From: Compostibacillus humi
GTDB lineage: Bacteria > Bacillota > Bacilli > Bacillales > Amphibacillaceae
Length of the DNA: 64,000 bases
Direction: 5' to 3'
NCBI RefSeq assembly: GCF_014637175.1
Contig: NZ_BMEV01000006.1
Location: 1 to 64,000 of the forward strand
Shown here: positions 44,981-54,421 of the stretch, piece after piece
Layout of the letters: each line of letters starts with the position of its first letter
How positions within the stretch are numbered: position 1 is the stretch's first letter
Made by a program: the position numbers and the translations under genes
The notes under the pieces: model-generated
Databases searched by the model: none
What the model saw: only the letters and a program-made list of their open reading frames with translations
Told to the model about the DNA's origin: nothing

Positions 44981-46507
44981 TTAATTGCAAGTTTCCGGCA
45001 CCGTGGTTAGCTGGCTCATCGTGCCGTGCTGTTTGTAGTGAATATGCCAGGAAAAGGCTTTTTCGAGCACATGGGGCGTCTGCCCGCCACGCTCCAGTGC
45101 TTCCTTATAATATGCCCAAAGCTGTTCCCGATACATCGGATGGGCACAATTTTCGATAATGAGCGGTGCCCGTTCCCGCGGTGCAAGACCGCGCAAATCC
45201 GCATACCCCTGTTCCGTCACGACGACGTCCACATCGTGCTCCGTATGGTCGACGTGGGATACGAATGGAACGACACTGGAGATGTCTCCATTCTTCGCAA
45301 CGGATTTTGTAACGAATATGGCTAAACGGGAGTTTCGGGCAAAATCCCCAGAGCCGCCAATCCCGTTCATCATATTCGTTCCGCTCACATGGGTAGAGTT
45401 GACATTACCATAAATATCAAATTCCAGCGCCGTATTCATGGCAATGAGCCCGAGGCGGCGGATGATTTCCGGATGATTGGAAATTTCCTGCGGACGCAAA
45501 ATCAATTTATCGCGATATTTCTCGAAATTCCCGAATACTTCATTCATCTTCTCTTCAGACAATGTCAATGAACATGCCGAAGCGAAATTTACCTTCCCTG
45601 CGTCAATCAGGTCAAAAACCGCATCCTGCAGCACTTCGGAATAGACGACTAAATTTTCAAATTCCGAATCGAGCATTCCGTGCAATACCGCATTAGCAAC
45701 CGAACCAATTCCCGATTGAAGCGGCATTAAGTTTTCCGTCAATCTGCCCGCTTTTATTTCGGACCGGAAAAAGTCCAGCAGATGATTTGCAATCATTTGC
45801 GTTTCTTCATCCGGCGGAACGATGGCCGACGGAGAATCGTGCTGATGGGTAAAGACGATTCCTTTTACTTTGCCTATATCGAGTGGAATTCCTTTCGTCC
45901 CAATCCGCTGATATGGTTCCGTCAGCGGAATGACATCCCGTTCCCCCTGATGCTTCGGACTGTACAGATCATGTACCCCTTCCAGCTCCACCGGCTGTGC
46001 CGTATTTATTTCGATAATAATATTTTTGGCGAATTCGGCAAAAGCAAGGGAATTTCCAACCGACGTGGTCGGTATCAGCATGCCGTCTTCCGTAATAGAA
46101 ATCGCTTCCAAAATCGCGTAATCGATCGTATCAATCGCTCCTGCCCTGAGCAATTCCGAAGTGTGGGAAAGATGCTGATCGACAAAAAGATGTTCCCCCG
46201 CATTGATCTTCTTCCGCATCGCCGGCTCGGCCTGAAACGGAACCCGCTTATGAACGATTCCTGCTTCCGCAAACATTTTGTCAATGTTGGACCCGAGTGA
46301 TGCGCCTGTATAGACATTTACCTTCAACTTCTCGCCCTTTTCTGCCCTTTTGACGAGAGCGGTTGGTACAGCCTTTGCATCCCCCGCCCGGGTAAACCCG
46401 CTTAAGCCGAGGGTCATCCCGTCTTTAATCCAAGATGCAGCTGCTTCTGCAGTGACGACACGGTCACGCAGCGCTGGAGCTTGAATACGTTCTAATTTAT
46501 CTCCCAT
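44981..46507 (-). CDS. Acetyl-CoA hydrolase / succinyl-CoA:acetate CoA-transferase family protein
   Basis: A 508-residue class I CoA-transferase of the Ach1/Cat1/AarC family. It moves CoA between acyl-CoA and acetate. The catalytic Glu is likely in LVVYSEVLQDAV, followed by the GSGDFARNSR acyl/CoA loop and the VTEQGYADLRGLAPRERA C-terminal motif. ATG 46507 is chosen behind GGGGGGAG. The adjacent LytTR regulator and thioesterase suggest a small acyl-CoA module. Which acyl donor it uses cannot be told. Confidence 0.87.
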   Translation of the reverse strand: MGDKLERIQAPALRDRVVTAEAAASWIKDGMTLGLSGFTRAGDAKAVPTALVKRAEKGEKLKVNVYTGASLGSNIDKMFAEAGIVHKRVPFQAEPAMRKKINAGEHLFVDQHLSHTSELLRAGAIDTIDYAILEAISITEDGMLIPTTSVGNSLAFAEFAKNIIIEINTAQPVELEGVHDLYSPKHQGERDVIPLTEPYQRIGTKGIPLDIGKVKGIVFTHQHDSPSAIVPPDEETQMIANHLLDFFRSEIKAGRLTENLMPLQSGIGSVANAVLHGMLDSEFENLVVYSEVLQDAVFDLIDAGKVNFASACSLTLSEEKMNEVFGNFEKYRDKLILRPQEISNHPEIIRRLGLIAMNTALEFDIYGNVNSTHVSGTNMMNGIGGSGDFARNSRLAIFVTKSVAKNGDISSVVPFVSHVDHTEHDVDVVVTEQGYADLRGLAPRERAPLIIENCAHPMYREQLWAYYKEALERGGQTPHVLEKAFSWHIHYKQHGTMSQLTTVPETCN

Positions 46508-46541
46508 CCTGCTCCCCCCTTTTAGAGTTTCATCTTTCTCC

Positions 46542-46610
46542 ATTATAACTTAATAGAGATAATTATCGGAAAATTCCGTTTAAAAAACAAAATATTGGAA
46601 TAAATCTCTA
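46542..46610 (-). promoter_or_regulatory. Activator-type promoter of the CoA-transferase gene
   Basis: -10 TATAAT (46542-46547) has no usable -35. A perfect palindrome CGGAAAATTCCG (46567-46578) sits there, flanked by an inverted pair TAGAGAT (46554-46560) and ATCTCTA (46604-46610). The layout fits activation, perhaps by the upstream LytTR protein. Confidence 0.45.
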
Positions 46611-46693
46611 AAAGGAAGGAATAAAGCAGCATTTTTTTGACTGAGTCCTTTTTATTTTCCGGTTAATGCCATTTCCGCCCTGCCCTTTATCTA

Positions 46694-47323
46694 CTAAAAA
46701 CCTAACAGTTTGCGGAAATAGCTGGAGTAGGACTGGCTCACCGGAATTCTCGCCCCGTTATCCATCTGTAAATGGAAAGTAGAGTGGGTATCGGGATATA
46801 TTTCTTTAATATAATGGACATTGACAATAAACGAGCGGTGGCAGCGGATAAAACGGTCTTTCGGCAATATGTACTCAAATTCCTGCAGCGTGTTGGCATG
46901 ACTTCCCATATAATCGGCGGTATATACATGGGTTTTCCGGTCCCGGGCCTCAATATACCTTACGTCATGATAGGGAATCGGTTTCCAGCCGTCCCCCGTT
47001 TTTACCGTTACAACGCTTTTTCCTTCGGTATATGAAGGATAAATGGCGAGAACACAGCCTTTCAGCCGATTCCCTTCATAGAAAGGAACCGCCATCCCGT
47101 GATAAGGCACCCCAAAAACATTGCGGTCAATAAACTCGGATATTTTTTGCTCGGACTGGATTGCCTTATAAGCAATCGTACCTTTCTTAATCGGGTCTCC
47201 CGGCCGGATTTTCAAATCAATCCGCTTGCTCGGGCGATAATATATATATTTGTTCGTATCGGCCACGGCGATGGAAATTTCATCGGAAAAAAGTTCGCCA
47301 ATTACATCCAACAATTTTTTCAC
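46694..47323 (-). CDS. LytTR-type DNA-binding regulator with N-terminal sensor-like domain
   Basis: A 209-residue regulator. The C-terminal LytTR domain (about 104-209) has the typical ILPKDRFIRCHRSFIVNVHYIKEI core. The N-terminal 100 residues resemble a small PAS/diguanylate-type sensor seen ahead of LytTR in Bacilli (ISIAVADTNKYIYYRPSK). No receiver domain is present, so it is not a standard two-component regulator. It lies between the thioesterase and the CoA-transferase gene it probably controls. Confidence 0.78.
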   Translation of the reverse strand: MKKLLDVIGELFSDEISIAVADTNKYIYYRPSKRIDLKIRPGDPIKKGTIAYKAIQSEQKISEFIDRNVFGVPYHGMAVPFYEGNRLKGCVLAIYPSYTEGKSVVTVKTGDGWKPIPYHDVRYIEARDRKTHVYTADYMGSHANTLQEFEYILPKDRFIRCHRSFIVNVHYIKEIYPDTHSTFHLQMDNGARIPVSQSYSSYFRKLLGF

Positions 47324-47345
47324 TGCTGCCTGTCACTCCCTGAAT

Positions 47346-47834
47346 TTAGTCCTTCTTCCTTTTCATGAACGTATCCGGCATCACAACCGCTTCCACCGTT
47401 CCTTTGGCACAAACTTCCTTTCCGCAAAATACGTCCGTCTTGACTCTCCACCGCTTCGGATGGATTTCTTCCACGGTGCCGATCGCCTTTAGGGCTTCCC
47501 CGCTCCGGGTCGGCTTGACAAAATCGACGGATAAGGAAGCGGTTACAAAACGCGGCGGCTCTTTTCCGTCCCCAGGCTCGTATCCGTTTTTCCGATGCAA
47601 GGCTAACGCGGCAGAACCGGTACCGTGACAATCGATCAAAGAAGCAATGATGCCGCCATACACATACCCCGGAATGGCCATGTGCTCCTCTCGCGGCGTA
47701 AACACGGTGATTGTTTTATTCCCGAGCCAGCCGGTGCGAAAGTGCAGCCCTTTGTCGTTGTTTCTTCCGCAGCCGTAACACCAGGCATAATCATCGCCAT
47801 ATTCGTCCTGAATGGCATGTTTGATTTGTTCCAT
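47346..47834 (-). CDS. PaaI-family (hot-dog) thioesterase
   Basis: A 162-residue hot-dog protein with the paired motif YAWCYGCGRNNDKGLHFRT and the helix segment GYVYGGIIASLIDCHGTGSAA, whose Asp/Gly pattern marks acyl-CoA thioesterases. C-terminal strands FVKPTRSGEALKAIGTV complete the fold. It probably cleaves an acyl-CoA. ATG 47834 follows GGGGGGACGAG; the frame runs on to 47879 without support. It is 22 bp upstream of the LytTR gene and likely co-transcribed. Confidence 0.78.
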   Translation of the reverse strand: MEQIKHAIQDEYGDDYAWCYGCGRNNDKGLHFRTGWLGNKTITVFTPREEHMAIPGYVYGGIIASLIDCHGTGSAALALHRKNGYEPGDGKEPPRFVTASLSVDFVKPTRSGEALKAIGTVEEIHPKRWRVKTDVFCGKEVCAKGTVEAVVMPDTFMKRKKD

Positions 47835-47908
47835 ACTCGTCCCCCCTTTTCCAACGATAGTATAGCATGAACCGGACAATCTAGAAAATAGAATTTTTTG
47901 AACTCGCC

Positions 47909-47937
47909 GTGACAGTATTGGGAAACTTTGCTAATCT
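47909..47937 (+). promoter_or_regulatory. Possible promoter of the NDH-2-like gene
   Basis: -35 GTGACA (47909-47914), 17-bp spacer, -10 TAATCT (47932-47937). Confidence 0.45.
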
Positions 47938-47989
47938 ATTAGTTGGGTAGCAGTATCTGGGTTACAACAAGGGAGGGGGGAGAAGTTTC

Positions 47990-49048
47990 ATGAGAAAACT
48001 AGTCCTTTTAGGCGGGGGATACGGCAACATTAAAGTGTTAACCGGACTGTTGCAGCACCAATTACCCGATGATCTGGAAATCATTCTTGTAGACCGGAAT
48101 CCGTTCCGCTCGCTAAAAACAGAGTTTTACACGATCGCAGCAGGGACAGCGGCAGAGACGGACGTCCGGGTCGAATTTCCTAAAGACGACCGGGTCAAAT
48201 ACGTATTTAAAGAGATTACGAAAATTGATCCAGAGAATGACCTTGTCCACGTGGAAGACGGAGACCCGATTGCCTTTGACTATTTAGTCATCGGACTTGG
48301 CTGTGAAGACAATTACCACGGTATTCCTGGGGCAGAGGAATATACCGAAAGCGTTCAAACCTTTTCAAAGGCGCGAAAAACGGGAAAAGCAGTTTGCGAT
48401 TTGAAAGCCTATGGCAAAGTATCCATTGTCGGTGCCGGATTAAGCGGCATTGAAGTAGCTTCCGAGATTCGGGAAAGCCGGCCTGACTTGAACATCCGGC
48501 TGCTTGACCGGGGTCCTACCGTACTAAAGGCTTTTGATCCGAAAATCCAAGCCCATGTGGAAAAATGGTTTGTCGAAAACGACGTCGATGTCATCCACCA
48601 TTCCAATGTGGAATACGTGGAGAAGGATGGCGTTTGCAATAACGGCGTATGCTACTTAAACGATGTCACCATTTGGACGGCAGGCGTCCAGCCGAATTAC
48701 CTCGTTCGGGAACTGCCCTTTGCAAAGGATCAGCACGAGAAAATTATTACGAATGATTTCTATCAAGTGCCAAATAAAGAAAATATTTATGTGCTGGGGG
48801 ACTGTGTTGCTTCTGTCCATTCTCCGAGCGGGCAATTGGCAGGTCAGCAAGGAGAACAAATCGCAGACATTTTATTGCGAGTGCTGCACGGCAAAAAGCC
48901 AGTTAAACCGAAAGAAATTAGATTAAGGGGAACCCTTGGGTCCTTGGGGAAATCCGACGGGTTCGGCAATATGCTGCAGTTTCCGGTTACCGGCTTTTTG
49001 CCGCGTATCGTAAAATCCGGAGTGCTCTGGCTCAGCAAACGGCATTAA
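47990..49048 (+). CDS. yutJ: NAD(P)/FAD-dependent oxidoreductase, NDH-2-like (YutJ type)
   Basis: A 352-residue flavoprotein of the pyridine nucleotide-disulfide/NDH-2 class. The N-terminal FAD Rossmann motif is LLGGGYGNIKVL, a second NAD(P) motif is SIVGAGLSGIEVAS (about 145-158), and the FAD-binding C-terminus carries YVLGDCVA. It is shorter than NDH-2 and lacks its membrane tail, matching B. subtilis YutJ. The electron acceptor is unknown. GGAGGGGGGAG lies just before ATG. Confidence 0.82.
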   Translation: MRKLVLLGGGYGNIKVLTGLLQHQLPDDLEIILVDRNPFRSLKTEFYTIAAGTAAETDVRVEFPKDDRVKYVFKEITKIDPENDLVHVEDGDPIAFDYLVIGLGCEDNYHGIPGAEEYTESVQTFSKARKTGKAVCDLKAYGKVSIVGAGLSGIEVASEIRESRPDLNIRLLDRGPTVLKAFDPKIQAHVEKWFVENDVDVIHHSNVEYVEKDGVCNNGVCYLNDVTIWTAGVQPNYLVRELPFAKDQHEKIITNDFYQVPNKENIYVLGDCVASVHSPSGQLAGQQGEQIADILLRVLHGKKPVKPKEIRLRGTLGSLGKSDGFGNMLQFPVTGFLPRIVKSGVLWLSKRH

Positions 49049-49052
49049 AAAT

Positions 49053-49088
49053 AGGGCTAGCAGAGATTATTCTGCTATGCCCTTTTTT
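49053..49088 (+). terminator. Terminator of the YutJ-like gene
   Basis: AGGGC-AGCAGA / TCTGCT-GCCCT stem with a small internal mismatch and TTTTTT. Confidence 0.8.
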
Positions 49089-49108
49089 ATGGAAAGGAGC
49101 CGTTTTGT

Positions 49109-50527
49109 TTAAAATTTTTCCAATAACGCCGCTTTCTCTTGCAGCCAATTTTCGTTTCCTTCTAAAAGCTTTTCGGTTTTTTCCAGCTGTTCTTCCACCC
49201 GATTTTTTGCCGTTCCACCCGCCACGTTCCGGGCATTGACGACTGCTTCCGGCGTCAGTTTTTCATAAATATCCGCTTCGATTAACGTGGAAAAAGACTG
49301 AAACTCTTCCAACGATAGATCGAGCAAATATTTATTGTTGTTAATACAATAGAGTACGAGCTGGCCGACAACAGCGTGGGATTCACGAAAAGCCATGCCC
49401 TTTTCCACTAAATAGTCGGCAAGATCCGTCGCGTTGGAAAAATCATTCCGGACCGCATTATACATCTTTTCCTTTTTCACCTTCATTGTTTCAATCATCG
49501 GTGCAAAGAGCATCAATGCCCCCCGTAACGTCTCGACGGTGTCGAACATGCCTTCCTTGTCCTCCTGCATATCTTTGTTATAGGCAAGGGGAAGACCTTT
49601 CAGCGTTGTCAGCATTCCGATTAAATGGCCGTATACCCGCCCGGTCTTGCCGCGGACAAGTTCAGCCACGTCCGGATTTTTCTTTTGCGGCATCATGCTG
49701 CTTCCTGTAGTGTACGCATCGTCCAATTCAATAAAATCAAACTCGGCACTTGACCATTGGACCAACTCTTCACAAAGCCGGGACAAATGCATGGAAATGA
49801 GGGAAGCATTGGCGAGAAACTCGACGACAAAATCCCGGTCGCTTACCGCATCCAAACTGTTTTCCATTATCCCGTCAAAACCTAATGTTTCCGCCGAAAA
49901 TTCCCGGTCAATCGGGAAGGTTGTCCCTGCCAGCGCCCCGGCGCCGAGGGGAGACCGATTGACCCGCTTGTAGCTGTCCGCCAGTCTTTCCGCATCCCGC
50001 TGAAACATAAACACATAGGCAAGCAAGTGATGGGCAAAAAGAACCGGCTGGGCCCGCTGGAGGTGGGTATATCCCGGCATGACCGTATTTAAATTTTCCT
50101 TTGCCTGCTGAACTAATGCCTTTTGCACCTGTACGAGCAAGCCGAAAAGTTCGATAATAGCATCCCGCAAGTACAGACGCATATCAAGGGCGACCTGGTC
50201 GTTGCGGCTCCGGCCGGTATGGAGTTTTCCTCCTGCCGGGCCGATTTCTTCTATTAACAGTTTTTCCACATTCATGTGTATATCTTCGTTTTCCACGGAC
50301 AGTTCCGCCTCACCTTTGGCGATTTTTTCCGCCACCGTGCGTAAACCTGCAGCAATTTGATCCGCATCTTCCGCCGGGATAATTCCGCACTTTTTCAGCA
50401 TGGCCACATGGGCTAAGCTGCCCTGAATATCGTATGCTGCTAATTTATGGTCGAAATGAATCGAAGCCGTATATTCATCTACAAGTTTGTCTGTCGGTTT
50501 TGTAAACCGTCCGCCCCATAATTTCAC
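49109..50527 (-). CDS. argH: Argininosuccinate lyase
   Basis: A 472-residue fumarase-superfamily enzyme splitting argininosuccinate to arginine and fumarate. It has the substrate helix [19 protein letters not shown] and the catalytic signature [12 protein letters not shown] at about 275-286. Length is normal. The ATG overlaps the argG stop by 4 bp (ATGA), so it is coupled. It carries the C-terminal ASL domain ([20 protein letters not shown]). Confidence 0.93.
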   Translation of the reverse strand: MKLWGGRFTKPTDKLVDEYTASIHFDHKLAAYDIQGSLAHVAMLKKCGIIPAEDADQIAAGLRTVAEKIAKGEAELSVENEDIHMNVEKLLIEEIGPAGGKLHTGRSRNDQVALDMRLYLRDAIIELFGLLVQVQKALVQQAKENLNTVMPGYTHLQRAQPVLFAHHLLAYVFMFQRDAERLADSYKRVNRSPLGAGALAGTTFPIDREFSAETLGFDGIMENSLDAVSDRDFVVEFLANASLISMHLSRLCEELVQWSSAEFDFIELDDAYTTGSSMMPQKKNPDVAELVRGKTGRVYGHLIGMLTTLKGLPLAYNKDMQEDKEGMFDTVETLRGALMLFAPMIETMKVKKEKMYNAVRNDFSNATDLADYLVEKGMAFRESHAVVGQLVLYCINNNKYLLDLSLEEFQSFSTLIEADIYEKLTPEAVVNARNVAGGTAKNRVEEQLEKTEKLLEGNENWLQEKAALLEKF

Positions 50528-51777
50528 GGTTTCACCGCTTCCTTTACATCCATTTTTACTTTTTCAAATGAACTATTCTTTTTATTCGCTTTGTTCACCG
50601 AAGCATGCACTTGTGTCGGAAGTCCCCAAAGTTTGATAAAGCCGAGAGCCGCTTCGTGATCAAAGGCATCGTCTTTGTTATACGTTGCCAGGTCAAAATC
50701 ATATAAAGAATTGGCCGATTCTCTGCCGACAACTTGGGCATGCCCTTTATACAGTTTTACTTTTACTGTACCATTAACGTACTCTTGTGTTTTTTCCACA
50801 AAGGCCTGCAAAGCTTCCGTCAGCGGCGAATACCATAAGCCGTAATACACCGCCTGGGCCATTTTCTGCTCAACTGCCGGCTTAAATTCTGCCACTTCTC
50901 TTGGCAATGTAAGAGCTTCAAGCTCTTGATGAGCTCCAATTAACGTCATCGCTGCCGGAGCTTCATAAATTTCCCTGGATTTAATCCCGACGAGGCGGTT
51001 TTCCACATGGTCGATCCGTCCCACCCCGTGTTTGCCGGCAATTTTATTTAATTCTAAAATTAATTCATGTAAAGGCAATGCTTTTCCGTCAATGGAAACG
51101 GGTTTTCCTTTATGAAAGGCAATCTCTACGTACTGCGGCTCATCCGGCGCATCCACCGGGTCTGCTGTCAGTTCATACGCTTCCTTTGGCGCTTCAATCC
51201 ACGGATCTTCTAAAATACCGCATTCATTGCTCCGTCCCCATAAATTTTGGTCGATGCTGAAAGGATTATCTAAATCAATCGGAATCGGAATTCCATGTTC
51301 CTTCGCATAGGCGATTTCCTCTTCCCTCGACATGGCCCACTCTCTTACCGGTGCCACTACTTTCAAGTCCGGATTTAATGCAGTAAAGGATACATCAAAT
51401 CGGACCTGGTCATTCCCCTTGCCGGTACAGCCGTGGGCGACCGCCACCGCTCCCTCTTCTTCCGCAATATCCGTCAAAATTTTTGTGATGAGCGGACGGG
51501 ATAAAGCAGAAATGAGCGGATACTTCCCTTCATATAATAAATTGGCCTGTAGCGCAGGCAGCACGTATTCCTCGGCAAACAGTTCCTTCGCATCAACAAC
51601 ATATGATTTCAATGCACCGACATCAATCGCCTTCTTTTTCACAAATTCCAAATCTTTGCCTTCTCCGACATCCAGCGCAACAGCAATGACATCATAATTA
51701 TATTTCTCTTGCAGCCACTTAATAGCGACCGAAGTATCCAATCCTCCTGAATAGGCCAACACAATTTTTTCTTTCAT
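50524..51777 (-). CDS. argG: Argininosuccinate synthase
   Basis: A 417-residue ATP-dependent ligase joining citrulline and aspartate. The PP-loop [15 protein letters not shown] is at about 9-23, followed by [14 protein letters not shown] and [19 protein letters not shown]. The C-terminal extension ([20 protein letters not shown]) gives a normal length. It heads an argGH operon behind a promoter embedded in ARG boxes, so ArgR repression by arginine is likely. GGAGAGGGGACC precedes ATG 51777. Confidence 0.93.
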   Translation of the reverse strand: MKEKIVLAYSGGLDTSVAIKWLQEKYNYDVIAVALDVGEGKDLEFVKKKAIDVGALKSYVVDAKELFAEEYVLPALQANLLYEGKYPLISALSRPLITKILTDIAEEEGAVAVAHGCTGKGNDQVRFDVSFTALNPDLKVVAPVREWAMSREEEIAYAKEHGIPIPIDLDNPFSIDQNLWGRSNECGILEDPWIEAPKEAYELTADPVDAPDEPQYVEIAFHKGKPVSIDGKALPLHELILELNKIAGKHGVGRIDHVENRLVGIKSREIYEAPAAMTLIGAHQELEALTLPREVAEFKPAVEQKMAQAVYYGLWYSPLTEALQAFVEKTQEYVNGTVKVKLYKGHAQVVGRESANSLYDFDLATYNKDDAFDHEAALGFIKLWGLPTQVHASVNKANKKNSSFEKVKMDVKEAVKP

Positions 51778-51808
51778 CGTACAGGTCCCCTCTCCAATGT
51801 GTTATTAA

Positions 51809-51843
51809 TGAATTATTATGCATTATTTTGTATAATAATTCAA
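51809..51843 (-). promoter_or_regulatory. argG promoter embedded in a pair of ARG boxes
   Basis: An 11-bp perfect inverted repeat (TGAATTATTAT / ATAATAATTCA, centre spacing 12) matches ArgR/AhrC operators, a pair of half-overlapping boxes. The promoter lies inside: -35 TTGAAT (51838-51843), 17-bp spacer, -10 CATAAT (51815-51820), on the minus strand. Confidence 0.75.
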
Positions 51844-51931
51844 TAGTTTTTTTTATAAATATTTCCGCGGAAAATGGAATGTTGCAAACTACAGGCGGTC
51901 ACTACCTAGTTAAAAGGCGGATTCGGCTATT

Positions 51932-51960
51932 AAAAAAGGGCTCTCGTATATCGAGAGCCC
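51932..51960 (-). terminator. Terminator of the YhfK-like gene
   Basis: A 9-bp perfect stem (GGGCTCTCG / CGAGAGCCC, loop TATAT) with TTTTTT on the minus strand. Confidence 0.82.
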
Positions 51961-51969
51961 AAATTTTCG

Positions 51970-52617
51970 TTATAAATTTTTTAATGCTGCTTCTACTGGC
52001 GTATTCCCCGAGACTAGATCAAAAGAACGGCGATAGGTATTTTCCTCCTTTAGTGCGGCAACGACTGTTCTTGCCACATCTTCCCGCGGAATCGTCGAGC
52101 GTTCCAAGTTTTCCTTTGCTTCCACCATCCCGGTACCCGGATCATTCGTCAATCCTCCAGGCCGGACAATCGTATAGTTTAAATTACTCCTCATTAGTTC
52201 CCGGTCCGCATAATGTTTTGCCGTGAAATACGGTCTGATTGGACTGTTCTTCCAGCTTTCCCGGTTATGGGCCTGGATGGCGCTTACCATAATAAACCGG
52301 TTCGCTCCCGCCTTTTCCGCTGCTTCCATCGATTTTACCGCTCCATCTAAGTCGACGAGCAATGTTTTATCCGGACCGGTTTTGCTTCCGGACCCGGCGG
52401 TAAAGATGACCGCATCATGCCCTTCGATAACCTTTGTTAATTCATCAACGCCATCTTCCAAATTGCCGAGAACCGCCTTCACCCCATTTTCTTCATACGC
52501 CTTTTTCTGCTCTTCTTTACGGATCATTGCTGTTACCGAATAATTGCTATCCGCTTCTAACAATCGGACGATATGCTTTCCCACCTGACCATTGGCACCG
52601 ATAACGATAACTTTCAC
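51970..52617 (-). CDS. yhfK: NAD(P)-binding protein, YhfK-like
   Basis: A 215-residue atypical short-chain dehydrogenase. The N-terminal nucleotide motif is VIGANGQVGKHIV, followed by VIFTAGSGSKTG and the region ERSTIPREDVARTVVAAL typical of NmrA-like/YhfK proteins. No classic YxxxK catalytic pair is clear. GTG 52617 is chosen, 8 nt after AAAGGAGG; the frame upstream to 52734 is unsupported. Function is unknown. A terminator follows. Confidence 0.8.
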   Translation of the reverse strand: MKVIVIGANGQVGKHIVRLLEADSNYSVTAMIRKEEQKKAYEENGVKAVLGNLEDGVDELTKVIEGHDAVIFTAGSGSKTGPDKTLLVDLDGAVKSMEAAEKAGANRFIMVSAIQAHNRESWKNSPIRPYFTAKHYADRELMRSNLNYTIVRPGGLTNDPGTGMVEAKENLERSTIPREDVARTVVAALKEENTYRRSFDLVSGNTPVEAALKNL

Positions 52618-52824
52618 GACACATTCCTCCTTTTTCTTTATTTTTCCAAAAATTACGCTACGGCTGCAACGAAAATGCTCATTCGAATCGATTTGCAGCC
52701 TTACATTTAATGAAGCTGCATAATCGGTTCGCATGTTTTTCTTGTTTGGACATACATATTTTAGTAGAACGAGAGAAAAGGAGCATCTATCCTATTAATC
52801 CAAAGCTAAGGAGGGAAAAAATAT

Positions 52825-54270
52825 ATGGATGCGACGATTATTACGGTATTTATATTATACTTTGTCCTCATTATCGCCATTGGATATATGACAAGCCGCG
52901 GGGAATTAAAACATGCCGATTTTATTTTAGGAGGGAAAAAACTGCCCGGCTGGGCACTTGCCTTCTCAGAGAGGGCAACAGGAGAATCTGCCTGGCTCTT
53001 GCTTGGCTATACCGGCTTCGTTTTTATGACCGGACTTTCCGGAATATGGGTAGCCGTCGGGATTGCCATTGGAATTATTTTTGCTTGGCTTTTTCTCGCC
53101 AAACGATTTATGCAGGAAACGGACAAATATAAAGTACTTACATTGCCAGATTATTTGGCTGTTCGTTTCCAGGAAAAGGCAAATATCATCCGGTGGATTG
53201 CGACGATATTAATTGCCAGCTTCTTTATGTTCTATGTAGGAGCCCAATTTGCCGGGGCCGGAAAAATGTTTGTTACGTCTTTCGGGATGAACCATACGCT
53301 CGGAATCATCATTACGGCCATTATCGTTGTTGCTATTGCCTTTTTTGGCGGATTTATTTCCGTTGTCTGGACGGATATGATTCAAAGTATGATGATGCTC
53401 CTTACACTTGTCGTTCTTCCCATTATCGCTTTTGTCTATGTTGCTGCCAACGACCTGTCCGTCAGTCAATCTCTTGTAGCGGCAGGCGATGCCTTCCCTT
53501 CCTGGTTTGGCGGTGCGGCTGGTTTTGCCATCGGTGTACTGTTTTTTAATAATTTTTCCTGGTTCTTTGGCTATTTAGGGGGACAGCCTCAATTAAGCTC
53601 CCGGTTTATGGCATTAAAAAACGAAAAAGAGGCGAAACAGGCTACAATCGTAGCCATTATCTGGACGATTCTCGCTTATACCGGGGCATTTTCCATTGGG
53701 CTTGCCGCCATTGCCATGTACAGCCAAGGGACCTTTGCCGATGTGGAAACGATTTTGCCGGTCATGATTATTGACCTTTTGCCATCCTGGTTTGCCGGCA
53801 TCCTCCTTGCAGGGATTATGGCAGCCATTATTACGACAGCAAACTCCCAGCTGCTTGTTGTAACGAGTTCCATCAGTGAGGATATCATTCATAAAGCATT
53901 AGGGATGAAGCTTTCGGATAAACAGCTGCTATTCGTTTCCAGAATCACCGTTCTCGCTTCCGGCATCCTCGGGGTGATCATTGCCCTTACTTCCGAATCA
54001 TTAGTTTATCTTATCGTCAGCTGGGCATGGGCTGGTGTCGGCTGTACGTTATCCCCTGCCATTTTAATGACCTTTTTCTGGAAACGGTATTCCGGTGCTG
54101 GCGTAATTGCAACGATTTTGTCTGGATTTGTTTTTACTGTATTATGGATTAGCACACCCCTCGATTCCATTATTACTTCCCGTTTCACAACGTTCTTTAT
54201 TGCCGCCTTCTTCGGGATTGTCTTTAGCCTGATGTTTCCGGATAAAAACAATACAGCAAAAACCGTTTGA
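52825..54270 (+). CDS. Sodium:solute symporter, PutP/OpuE-like
   Basis: A 481-residue SSS-family symporter with 12-13 helices. The early motifs are YFVLIIAIGYMTSRGELKHADFILGGKKLP and ALAFSERATGESAWLLLGYTGF. The Na+-site helix AGIMAAIITTANSQLLVVTSSIS is present. It most resembles proline transporters (PutP for catabolism, OpuE for osmoprotection); the substrate is probable, not shown. AAGGAGGG lies about 9 nt before ATG. Confidence 0.85.
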   Translation: MDATIITVFILYFVLIIAIGYMTSRGELKHADFILGGKKLPGWALAFSERATGESAWLLLGYTGFVFMTGLSGIWVAVGIAIGIIFAWLFLAKRFMQETDKYKVLTLPDYLAVRFQEKANIIRWIATILIASFFMFYVGAQFAGAGKMFVTSFGMNHTLGIIITAIIVVAIAFFGGFISVVWTDMIQSMMMLLTLVVLPIIAFVYVAANDLSVSQSLVAAGDAFPSWFGGAAGFAIGVLFFNNFSWFFGYLGGQPQLSSRFMALKNEKEAKQATIVAIIWTILAYTGAFSIGLAAIAMYSQGTFADVETILPVMIIDLLPSWFAGILLAGIMAAIITTANSQLLVVTSSISEDIIHKALGMKLSDKQLLFVSRITVLASGILGVIIALTSESLVYLIVSWAWAGVGCTLSPAILMTFFWKRYSGAGVIATILSGFVFTVLWISTPLDSIITSRFTTFFIAAFFGIVFSLMFPDKNNTAKTV

Positions 54271-54284
54271 TAATCGCAAAATTT

Positions 54285-54312
54285 CTCCCCCGTCTCATAC
54301 GGGGATTTTTTT
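54285..54312 (+). terminator. Terminator of the PutP-like gene
   Basis: CCCCGT / ACGGGG stem with a 6-nt loop and ATTTTTTT. Confidence 0.78.
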
Positions 54313-54370
54313 GTTTTCCGCAGCAGCATTAGTTGCAAGCTAGTGAAAAGGAAATTCATTTTCTCCAATA

Positions 54371-54398
54371 AAAAAAGTATCCCAACATGTTGGAATAC
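54371..54398 (-). terminator. Terminator of the pst operon
   Basis: GTATTCCAAC / GTTGGGATAC stem with a G-U-like mismatch and TTTTTTT following on the minus strand. Confidence 0.75.
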
Positions 54399-54421
54399 CC
54401 TAAATAAGCATGATTACCATT

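Noticed and set aside
47880-47989. Small RNA between the thioesterase and YutJ-like genes
   Set aside because: No terminator or conserved structure is seen; only a promoter-like element for the downstream gene.
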